This document shows positions 30,800 through 38,030 of a stretch of 38,030 nucleotides of DNA, piece after piece. Origin of the DNA: Phaeoceros laevis (taxonomy: Eukaryota; Anthocerotophyta; Anthocerotopsida; Notothyladales). Position numbers and translations under genes: made by a program. Within the stretch, counting starts at the first letter, position 1; every line of letters begins with the position of its first letter. Where the stretch lies: positions 109,460 to 147,489 of the forward strand of contig JBNGIQ010008344.1 in assembly GCA_049999765.1 (NCBI GenBank). The letters run 5' to 3'. The notes beneath the pieces were generated by a model. The model ran no database searches. It was not told the origin of the DNA and saw nothing but the letters and a program-made list of their open reading frames with translations.

Positions 30800-31974
30800 A
30801 TGGCGGCCACATGCCAAGCCTCCCGCAATGGCCGCAATGCGCTGATTGCAGCGCTGGTTCCTCTTCCTTCGCTTGTCTTCTACACGTCCTTTCTGCACGG
30901 CTGCCCTGCTGCCGAGGCTTCAGGATGGTGGGGATTGGTTTGCAGATGGGGCACCGACCACCCAATTGCCCTGCTCAATGCTCTCTTTTTTGTCAATGTG
31001 AACGTTGTGTTCTGGCTCATCAGCCTCCTGCAGCAGAGCACTTGGGTGAGCTGAGCTGCTTGCCTTCCCCCAGCCCTGCAGTGTCAGCTGCTCTACCTCC
31101 TTTTGTACTGACAACTCTATGTCGTCTTATTGTCGTGATGGCAGCTTATAGATCTATACTGGACTATCTTGCCAGTGATGATTGGTCACTACTTCGCAAG
31201 CCACCCTAGTGCCAGCAGCGAGAGATGGAGATCCAGAGTGGTCTTGAGCCTTGTGTGGCTGTGGAGTCTGCGGCTAACTCACTCCTACTTCCGGAGGGAA
31301 AATTGGAATTGGGGTGAGCGAGAAGACTGGCGCTTTGCAGAGCTGCGTAGCAAGCATAAGGGACAGTGGTGGTGGTTGTCTTTCTTCCTAGTCTATGTTT
31401 CACAGCAGGTAAGCTTCTACTTCCGATGTGCTCTCCTCGTTGCGAGTGTCCCACGTCGAAATTGGGCTTTATGAGTTTTTGACTGTGTTTGCAGGTCTTT
31501 CTCGTTGGCATCTGCCTGCCCCTGTTTACCATCCACAACAGCACGCTGCCGTGGAGCATCCACGACACGCTAACCACAATTATTTGTATATGCGGAATTG
31601 CCATTGCCCATTTGGCAGACACAAAGCTCCATACCTATGTCCGAAAAAACACAACCTTGAAGGAACTTGGAGCCCCTACTGTTCCCGTCCTCCAAGAAGG
31701 TTTATGGTACTACTCCCGACACCCGAACTACTTCGGAGAGCAGCTGTGGTGGTGGGGGTTGGCCTTGTTTTCATGGGAGCTAGGGCAAGGATGGGATTGC
31801 ATCGGTGCTTCAATCAACTCCTTGTGTTTGGCGTACTGCACATTGCTTGTGGAGAGGAAGATGGTGTCTGTGCCATCTCGGGCTGCTCTGTACAGAGAAT
31901 ATCAAAGAACCACCTCAGTGTGGATTCCTATGTCCAAGCGGTCACCTCCGAGGGCAGAAACGAAACTGGACTGA
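30800..31974 (+). CDS. DUF1295 membrane protein, steroid 5-alpha-reductase-like
   Basis: This 329-aa multi-pass membrane protein belongs to the DUF1295 family, related to the C-terminal domain of steroid 5-alpha reductases and to isoprenylcysteine methyltransferases. Exons are 30800-31045, 31145-31408 and 31495-31974, with introns of 99 and 86 bases, all in phase 0. The conserved core is GLWYYSRHPNYFGEQLWWWG, with RHPNYFGE at 245-252, the cofactor-site signature of this fold. WNWGEREDWRFAELR in exon two is another family mark. Several hydrophobic segments suggest six or more helices, probably in the ER. NADPH-dependent reduction of a lipid is the likely reaction class, but the substrate is unknown. 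It is the intact member of a duplicated pair; its partner copy at 27019 is dead. Confidence 0.9.
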
Positions 31975-32303
31975 CAGATGTTTTTGTCAAGAGCCACCGC
32001 CTGGCTGGGTTCGGAAGCCACAGGTGGATACAAAGTTGTACTACCGAGATTGGCGAAGCCAAACAAGGCTACCTCAGAATTTGTAGATCATGAGTAGTAC
32101 AATCGCAGAAATTGCAGTTCCGTTGTGACTGCGTGTATTCCCGTGTTTTTGCTAGGGTTCCATGTCCCTTTCACAGCAGATAGCGAAGGCACAGCCTACT
32201 TCGGGGACTACAAAGGGATTTCCGTGTAGAGGCGCTGCCGGGCTTGGGTATTTTGCGAGGCGGTGTGTGAACCAGAGCAAGAGTTGTGGAGATCGTACAT
32301 GCA
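31975..32303. other. spacer between DUF1295 and OTU genes
   Basis: This is the 3' flank of DUF1295 and the promoter or 5' UTR of the OTU gene. A telo-box-like CTAGGGTTC lies at 32152-32160. Nothing else is seen. Confidence 0.5.
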
Positions 32304-32933
32304 ATGGATGGCGGAGTGGTTCTAAGAAGAGTGATACCAGCAGACAACAGCTGCTTGTTCAATGCCGTTGGGTACGTGATGGAGCACAACAGGGAGAAGG
32401 CCTCTGAACTGAGGCAGGTGATCGCAGCGGCAGTAGGCAGTGATCCCAACACTTACTCGGAGGCCATTTTGGGGAAACCGAATGAAGATTATTGCAGTTG
32501 GATCGTAAATCCGACCAAGTGGGGAGGTGCCATCGAGCTTTCCATCTTGGCTGACTTCTATCAGAGGGAGATTGCCGCCTACGACGTTCAAACCAGACGC
32601 TGCGATGTGTACGGCCAGGGCAAGGGCTTCAGGGAGCGGGTTATGCTCATCTACGACGGCTTGCATTATGATGCTCTTGCTCTGGCGCCGTACTCAGATG
32701 CTCCTGATGTGGTGGATCAGACCATCTTCAACATAGACAAGAACGGCAACATTGGCTATGCTTCTGCCCTGGCAGAGAAAGTGGTGGACGAGTGTCACAA
32801 GTTAAGGAAATTCACCGACACCGGGAATTTCACTCTTCGGTGTGCCGTATGCCAGAGTGGCGTGGTTGGGGAGAGCGGAGCAGTGGAGCATGCTAAACTG
32901 ACTGGCCACACCAACTTCCAAGAGTATCATTGA
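32304..32933 (+). CDS. OTU-domain deubiquitinase, OTU1/YOD1 family
   Basis: This 209-aa cysteine protease removes ubiquitin chains; family members (yeast Otu1, human YOD1, Arabidopsis OTU2) act with Cdc48/p97 in ER-associated degradation. Catalytic residues are visible: Asp14, Cys17 (PADNSCLFNAVG) and His121 (DGLHYDALAL). WGGAIELSILADFYQREIAA is a strong family signature. A C-terminal C2H2 zinc finger has C180, C183, H196 and H202 and ends GHTNFQEYH. The N-terminal UBX-like domain of YOD1 is absent, as in the plant form, and the length matches the Arabidopsis protein. The gene has no intron. The ATG gives an N-terminus of family length; a GTG-started extension six codons longer is not needed. 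Confidence 0.94.
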   Translation: MDGGVVLRRVIPADNSCLFNAVGYVMEHNREKASELRQVIAAAVGSDPNTYSEAILGKPNEDYCSWIVNPTKWGGAIELSILADFYQREIAAYDVQTRRCDVYGQGKGFRERVMLIYDGLHYDALALAPYSDAPDVVDQTIFNIDKNGNIGYASALAEKVVDECHKLRKFTDTGNFTLRCAVCQSGVVGESGAVEHAKLTGHTNFQEYH

Positions 32934-33614
32934 TGCCTGCAGCCCTGTTTCCGTTTTTTGAAATGAGTATCCACGATTTCTGGATGTAGGACCTGTAGGT
33001 GGGTTTGTTGCACAATGTTAGCGCTACCAGGTATCAGGAAGCTTTTCGTCTCCTCTCACATGACAGAGGGGTGCCTTAACGGCTACTACTTGTCTGCTCT
33101 ATCGTTGCAATGTTGGCATTGCAAGACCGCCAAAGTCAGTCAGAATTCAACATGTTGGCTACAGCTTATGCACCAATATTCGCTTCACCAAGCCATTTCT
33201 TCTGACTATGGGTTTGTGCCACTGATGATGCTGAAAATGGAAGCAGAAGGCAGTCTGGACGGATCTAAAATCTCGTTTAGTAGGAGACTGGTGCTCAGCA
33301 GCTCATGTTACAGGCGGGTAACCTCCTCGCATATGTCACTTCTCAGGGGAAGATGAAGGGGACGTGATTGCATAGAAATCTCACAATTGGTTGTCTCTTG
33401 TATTGTATGAAATCTTGTACGAACTGGCTCTACAAAGCTCCCGACTTCGCCTTCGCCTCGATGCAACTTTGGCTTTTTTTACACAGTAGTGAGATTAATC
33501 TGATGAAGATTGCGAAGTCTTCGTCTCCAACTAGACTAGGTCTATTAACCCTTTTTCGCGGGCGAACACGGGAGCCCAAAAACGTAGTACACTTCAGGTG
33601 ACCGGGGCCGGACC
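32934..33614. other. intergenic, nothing recognised
   Basis: This is the 3' flank of the OTU gene up to the third gap. Open frames at 33015-33356 and 33368-33601 have no family motif or coding-like composition. Confidence 0.5.
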
Positions 33615-33714
33615 NNNNNNNNNNNNNNNNNNNNNNNNNNNNNNNNNNNNNNNNNNNNNNNNNNNNNNNNNNNNNNNNNNNNNNNNNNNNNNNNNNNNNN
33701 NNNNNNNNNNNNNN
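33615..33714. other. assembly gap (100 N)
   Basis: The third placeholder of exactly 100 N, just left of the repeat-rich end of the window. Confidence 0.99.
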
Positions 33715-33821
33715 CTCTAGCGCTGGGCGCTGGTTTAATGAGTCTTGCTCCTTGGGCCCGGAGCAAACCTCATGGTCTATAATTAGGTACACTAAGATTT
33801 CTCTGGGCCAGAGGAGTCCCC

Positions 33822-33907
33822 AATAAATCGTTTTTTATACATGCTTGGTACGTCCGCAATCCGCGCGCACTGGGGACGTACTAAGCATGTATAAAAAACG
33901 ATTTATT
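33822..33907. repeat. 86-base foldback: 34-base arms, 18-base loop
   Basis: The left arm (33822-33855, starting AATAAATCGTTTTTTATAC) is the reverse complement of the right arm (33874-33907), with 33 of 34 pairs and one G-T wobble at 33847/33882. The loop is GC-rich (GCAATCCGCGCGCACTGG). It could be a small foldback or MITE remnant, or a hairpin transcript source. No gene lies next to it. Confidence 0.92.
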
Positions 33908-34425
33908 TAGCATGAATGTGAAAAAGAGTCAACAAAAACCCCGTTTAGGTCAATAGGTCACCTGTCAGTTATGCACGTTGGGTGAGTGTTTCGGGTTACA
34001 TGTGAAGGAAGGGCCCAAACCCGGAGCGCTTTTTCCGCTCCGGGTCCGGGCTACATGGAAAGTGGCCCTTACGGGGTTGGCTTGGCGTCGCTGCTTCATG
34101 TCGCGGGGCACGGCCTCAGCAGCACCGGTGGTCAGCTTGTGGTTAAGCTGCACGGCCGGTGAAACTTGCCATCCCAAGGAATCCCGGTGACCGACGTGGG
34201 CCGCCGGAGGTCAATACCTCATTTTCCTCATCTTGCAGTAGCATTTTGATCACGATAATTAATCTTGTTCCGTCCACATGTGCTATGGTTGGAAAGAGGA
34301 ACCAAGAGGCACATTCTGACATGAGGCTCAGCAAAAATGGAGGCCAAATGCATAAGATATGCCAAATCCAAGGGCAAATCAACCAACATATGGTCTGCCC
34401 TGCGAAAAAGGGATAATTAGCATGA

Positions 34426-34445
34426 CCCTAGCTCGACGAGCTAGG
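34426..34445. repeat. short palindrome
   Basis: CCTAGCTCG, one base, CGAGCTAGG: two perfect nine-base arms. No function is evident. Confidence 0.6.
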
Positions 34446-34510
34446 CTACGTTTGGAGGCACGCTCTTGTATTCATTTTCATGCTTCATCACCAAAACAAC
34501 CCTGCCAAAA

Positions 34511-34680
34511 CCCTCGTTTCAAGCCCTTAGGAGTCTGGATGGGCAGAATGTTTGTAAATTGTAACTCTGTATAGATTACTGTACCTTTTTGTGCCCCCTC
34601 GTTTCAAGCCCTTAGGGTTCTGGATGGGCAGAATGTTTGTAAATTGTAACTCTGTATAGATTACTGTACCTTTTTGTGCC
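34511..34680. repeat. 85-base tandem duplication
   Basis: Two head-to-tail copies (34511-34595 and 34596-34680) beginning CCCTCGTTTCAAGCCCTTAG differ only at a few bases near the GGAGTC/GGGTTC position. High identity indicates a recent event. Confidence 0.95.
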
Positions 34681-34737
34681 ATTTTTGTATTTTCGTCACT
34701 TTCCATTTCGTGACAATGGGGTCTTGTACCCAACCAC

Positions 34738-34745
34738 TATAAATA
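34738..34745 (+). promoter_or_regulatory. TATA-box-like motif without a following gene
   Basis: TATAAATA sits in CCAACCAC-TATAAATA-AACTTCTTCTCTC, followed by GTTAACCCTAG, an arrangement common in LTR retrotransposon promoters. No retrotransposon coding sequence is seen, so this may be a solo LTR or a chance match. Confidence 0.25.
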
Positions 34746-34870
34746 AACTTCTTCTCTCTTGGCGAAGTTAACCCTAGATTAAGAAAGGTAATCATTTTGA
34801 GTGTTTAAACCTTAGTAGCCGCCACATATGAAATGGTATTTTATTTGCTACGTATACCACGCTAAAACTG

Positions 34871-34961
34871 TTGCATTCGAATAGCGTGTAACAGAAGACG
34901 GCATATATTTTCAATATTGCATTCGAATTGCGTGTAATAGGATACAGCATATTTTTCAATA
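34871..34961. repeat. imperfect 46-base tandem duplication
   Basis: TTGCATTCGAAT-GCGTGTAA and CAGCATAT/TTTCAATA blocks recur from 34871 and from 34917, with several substitutions, so it is older than the 85-base duplication to its left. Confidence 0.8.
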
Positions 34962-35159
34962 TTTCTGATTAATAAGTTGTATATCAAAAAAATCATAATC
35001 ATATGACTCATGCACATGCTACCCTTGAGGGACGGAGATGGGCGCATGGGTAGGGCTACTGGAGCACCGGCATGCGAGAGGATGGGCATGTGTAGGGTGG
35101 CGGGCAACACGTGGAGCCCACCCTTCCTCAAGGGGCCAGCCCCTACTTACCGCTCACTA

Positions 35160-35551
35160 AGGCCGGGTTCGCATGAGACCCGAACCCAGGCACAAAAACT
35201 CACCTTTCGCGGGAACTCAAGGCCGGGTTTCGCATGAGACTCGAACCCGGCCTAGGTTGGGTTACCGACGTGTGCCCGTTGTAGGGCACCGGGGACTTGA
35301 AGTCACCGGTGCCAGCCCCAAACCTACAACGGGATTTTTAAGAAGGTCCCCCATCCCAATAGCGGTTCGTTAAAAAGTTCCGGGCACAGCGGCGTCCGGG
35401 AGCCGGCCGAAACGGCGTCTACCTAATTTGGGATTTGGGCAAAACGGCCGACCCGGGCAAGTGCCACGCGCGACACGACAAAAAAGTCCCTTAACTTATG
35501 CTTGACCTGGCATGCGCTCGCCCGGGTTCGGGTCTCATGCGAACCCGCCCT
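35160..35551. mobile_element. MITE-like element C, inverted repeats with GGGTTCGCATGAGACCCG
   Basis: A perfect 24-base inverted pair (35164-35187 and 35524-35547; core GGGTTCGCATGAGACCCG) bounds about 390 bases. The outer ends AGGCCGGG and AGGGCGGG differ at one base. A third, diverged direct copy sits inside at 35223-35248. The interior has a nested hairpin (35275-35333). No transposase frame is present and no target-site duplication is obvious. The motif GGTTCGNNTC resembles a tRNA B box, so a tRNA-derived SINE origin is an alternative. Confidence 0.6.
35275..35333. repeat. nested hairpin inside element C
   Basis: Outer arms CCCGTTGTAGG (35275-35285) and CCTACAACGGG (35323-35333) pair perfectly. 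Inner arms GCACCGG (35286-35292) and CCGGTGC (35306-35312) also pair perfectly, giving an interrupted stem. Confidence 0.75.
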
Positions 35552-35577
35552 AACTTGCTATGTGTTGGCGTTCATTA

Positions 35578-35852
35578 GGGGGACTCAAAGGTCACCCCAT
35601 CGACCTCGACAGGGCACCCCGTCGAGGGCCTTCGACGGGGTTGCTCGTCGAGATGGACGGAGCACCATGCGAGGTACCCCGTGCGGGAAGTACCCGTTAT
35701 GACCGAATTGAGCCCATCAAGGCAGCCCAACGGGCCCCACAATCGTTTTTTCCGGGTTAAAAAACACCCTGTTGGAGCCGCCCTTCGCGGCCGCGACGGA
35801 GTGCAAAGGCCTCCCCGTCGGAGGCACTGACGGGGTGACCTTTGAGTCCCCC
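35578..35852. mobile_element. MITE-like element A, TIR starting GGGGGACTCAAAGG
   Basis: This 275-base element has perfect 21-base terminal inverted repeats (35578-35598 and 35832-35852). Both ends are flanked by TA, and the match extends outward through ATTA/TAAT. There is no coding sequence inside. Size, perfect ends and TA flanks fit a non-autonomous Tc1/mariner-type MITE; the superfamily is inferred from the TA flanks only. Confidence 0.8.
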
Positions 35853-35857
35853 TAATA

Positions 35858-36145
35858 GGGGGACTCAATCCTCCCCTGCCCCGGCCGGACAAGTTGTCCG
35901 TCAGGGCCGTTTGATGGACCAGCCGTCCTGGCCCGACAGGGACCTAAAAAGGTGGTCGTGGCCGCGGCCGCAGCCAACTCCAAGTCGTCGCCCGCGCACG
36001 TTTTTAAAATACAGAACACATAAAACCCTAAACCACAAACGTAAAAAAATTCACACAAAAAAAACTGACAGACAACCTGTGGCATGCTCACGGCCAACTC
36101 GGACTTGGCCGTGACCTGGTCCCGACGGGGGAGGATTGATCCCCC
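35858..36145. mobile_element. MITE-like element B, TIR starting GGGGGACTCAATCC
   Basis: This 288-base element has 18-19 base inverted ends (35858-35876 and 36127-36145) that match except for one missing C on the right, again flanked by TA on both sides. Its first eleven bases (GGGGGACTCAA) are identical to element A, and the two are separated by only five bases (TAATA). The interior is GC-rich at left, A-rich at right, and has no coding frame of note. Confidence 0.75.
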
Positions 36146-36331
36146 TATTGGTACACCCCGCCTCTTCAAACGGGGTTTGATTGTACTAGTTTCGTCGTTT
36201 TCATTTGAGTTAGGGCCATATGGCACCTGTATAGCGTACTTTTTTATTTCGATTTTTGTGAAATACGGCTGATAAACAACGTGGCCACCATTGCAAATTA
36301 AGGAAACGGCGTTTCTTATCAGACTATTAAG

Positions 36332-36382
36332 GTTTAAACCAATGTTTTATACATTTTGAAAAAAAGTTTAAACCAATGTTTT
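36332..36382. repeat. 17-base direct repeat
   Basis: GTTTAAACCAATGTTTT occurs at 36332-36348 and 36366-36382 in AT-rich sequence. It may mark a small insertion or a slip. Confidence 0.7.
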
Positions 36383-38030
36383 GGTTAAGCTCATAGCCAC
36401 GCCACCAGAAATGCTTGTTTTGCCACTTCGTTCCTTGTGCCAGCGTAACTTGGAGAGAATTGGTCTAAGCCAATTGCTTGCTAAGATTCGGCACAGTCAG
36501 GCCCCACAATGACGTTTCCACTGTTCATCCACGATTTCAGTTGAGTTGCTTAGCACCTTATCACCCAAATTACACGACCCCGTGATCTGGACACAGACTA
36601 ACGCAAGACCAGTGAGACACAACACCCGGGGCAACTGCCCAAAAAACACTCTTTCCGCCAATTGAACCATCTTAAAACAGAAACAAGACAATACAACACC
36701 ACATGGATTTCTCCCAAGTCCTTCTACGACTAAAAACATGTCTCTCCTCCTACTCCTCTTCAAGAACAAAGCACCCACAAAGCAGCCCACAATCTCCAAC
36801 CTTGGCAAAATGTAGGGAAACGCTAAGCTATTCTGTACAAAGCAGGCCCTTAAGTAATCGGCCTACCTGTCGGGATAAGGTCAGCCACGTAGCTTAACTC
36901 CACCATAGCATCTATACAAACTAGGATTGTAGTTTATGTTAGAAAGCAAGACATGCTTATCCCTGCCGCATCAGCAACAGTTTAACGCTTAACTCTAGGG
37001 TGGCCCCAACGGAATATGCATACTGCCACGTACTTGATGTGGACAAAGATTCAGACTCTTATAGAAAAAAATGAGAAACAAAAAGGAAATGTAAAATACT
37101 GTCAAAATAAAAATTTAATTAAATTAAAGACAACAACGTGTGGCGTGTTAACAAACGATCGTGTTAACCATTCATGCTGTCCCGAGAAATACACACATAC
37201 TGTACCGGTTCCTGCACGAAATATCAGCAAGGGAGCAGCTGTGCTGTTCGTACTGTCACGCTACTTAAGTCCTATATGGGTTTGACTCGTTTTTGCCTAA
37301 GCTACTACAATGCGTCTAGCAGCAAGATCAGGAAGAACAGCAAGATCAAGAAAAGACCCAGAATATGCTAGGGAGGGATGCGAATGGTCAATGGAGACTC
37401 AACAGGTCGGTGCCACCAGAAACTCTTCATATGCCCACGCCAGGGCAAACGGCTTATCGGATGTCAAGTGGTACTGTACTCATGATGCCGTGACACGCAA
37501 GATTGGAGCTCGATTCCTAGAGGGACCCTTAAGCAGTCTTCCCAGCCTTAAGAGGCTCTCAAATGGACTTGCTTAGCAAGCTGTCGAAAATACAAGGGAT
37601 GGAGTAGACAAGGAAATCAGCATACTGCTTCATCTAAATGCTAGGTACAGATTGAAGCACAGCCATTAGATAAATAGCCCACTCTCCTTGATTTCTCGAT
37701 GGTTCTACGTTGATCCCGGAGGCCAAGCGCCAATGCAGCGGGGAGCACAACGGGACTTGTACAGCGACGCTGCAGACTGCACTGCTACGCAGCGATTCCC
37801 GCCGACAGACCTCGCGCCGTTACGACGGCCTGGCAGCAGACCTTCCGACGGCTCCGCGCCGCCCTTCCCACTCACTACCAATTGACTACCGCTGTACTAG
37901 GTACACCAAAGTTGAGCAATTTGAACTTAATAAAGGGCAAACTGAACAGCACACCAAATGGGTGCTATCTAGATGCACCATACCTCTGTTATATGATGCA
38001 GCATGCTATTGGATCATCCTTGCATCCGTT
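36383..38030. other. right flank, no recognised gene
   Basis: Open frames at 36497-36808 (minus) and 37310-37576 (plus) were read through and show no family motif. I see no RNA gene or clear element here. Confidence 0.5.

Noticed and set aside
35223-35248. Possible tRNA gene (GGTTCG-like B box on the minus strand)
   Set aside because: No cloverleaf, A box or acceptor stem could be built around it; it is a copy of the element C repeat.
36497-36808. Minus-strand 103-codon frame
   Set aside because: It has no recognised domain, partner exon or conserved motif, and lies in a gene-poor repeat-rich region.
37310-37576. Plus-strand 88-codon frame near the right end
   Set aside because: No family motif or splice-linked neighbour is visible; its length is within chance expectation.

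Overview
The window is eukaryotic nuclear DNA from a plant, most likely a non-seed land plant (bryophyte or lycophyte grade). The evidence is a plant-type LRR receptor-like protein, an ARID-PHD protein with the Arabidopsis ARID4/ARID5 architecture, a rhodanese/serine-hydrolase fusion known from plants, and many small GT-AG introns (mostly 60-270 bases). The lineage cannot be fixed from sequence alone. Three runs of exactly 100 N (8671-8770, 17644-17743, 33615-33714) are scaffold gaps of unknown true size.

Layout, left to right. On the minus strand, 863-3834 is an LRR receptor-like gene broken by three frameshifts. On the plus strand, 5397-7418 is an intronless, GC-rich HSPA12-type Hsp70. A cluster of short tandem repeats (8096-8590) leads into the first gap, whose right edge cuts the 3' end of a minus-strand AYR1-like short-chain dehydrogenase. 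TCF25/Rqc1 (minus, 4 exons) follows, then an ARID-PHD chromatin gene (plus, 12 exons). Around the second gap there are coding-like pieces I cannot assign. A proline iminopeptidase with a predicted organelle transit peptide (minus, 11 exons) lies head-to-head, 238 bases apart, with an intronless TrhO-rhodanese/zinc/FSH-hydrolase fusion (plus). Next are a DUF4149/TMEM205-like membrane protein (minus, 3 exons) and a duplicated block: TPR-SET gene A, a decayed DUF1295 copy, TPR-SET gene B, and an intact DUF1295 reductase-like gene. An OTU deubiquitinase (plus) is the last recognisable gene. The final 5 kb holds no recognisable gene. It contains a long perfect hairpin, tandem duplications and at least three MITE-like inverted-repeat elements, two of them almost abutting and sharing the same end sequence.

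The genes are mostly unrelated housekeeping or regulatory functions, as expected of a plant chromosome. TCF25 (ribosome quality control) and OTU (ubiquitin removal) both touch protein quality control, and two chromatin-type genes are present (ARID-PHD and TPR-SET), but nothing in the sequence ties them together. The most informative local events are the two-gene segmental duplication with loss of one reductase copy, the three-module TrhO-FSH fusion beside a shared promoter, and the MITE cluster. Exon boundaries for the spliced genes were read from splice sites and confirmed by reading-frame phase; each summed CDS is a multiple of three.
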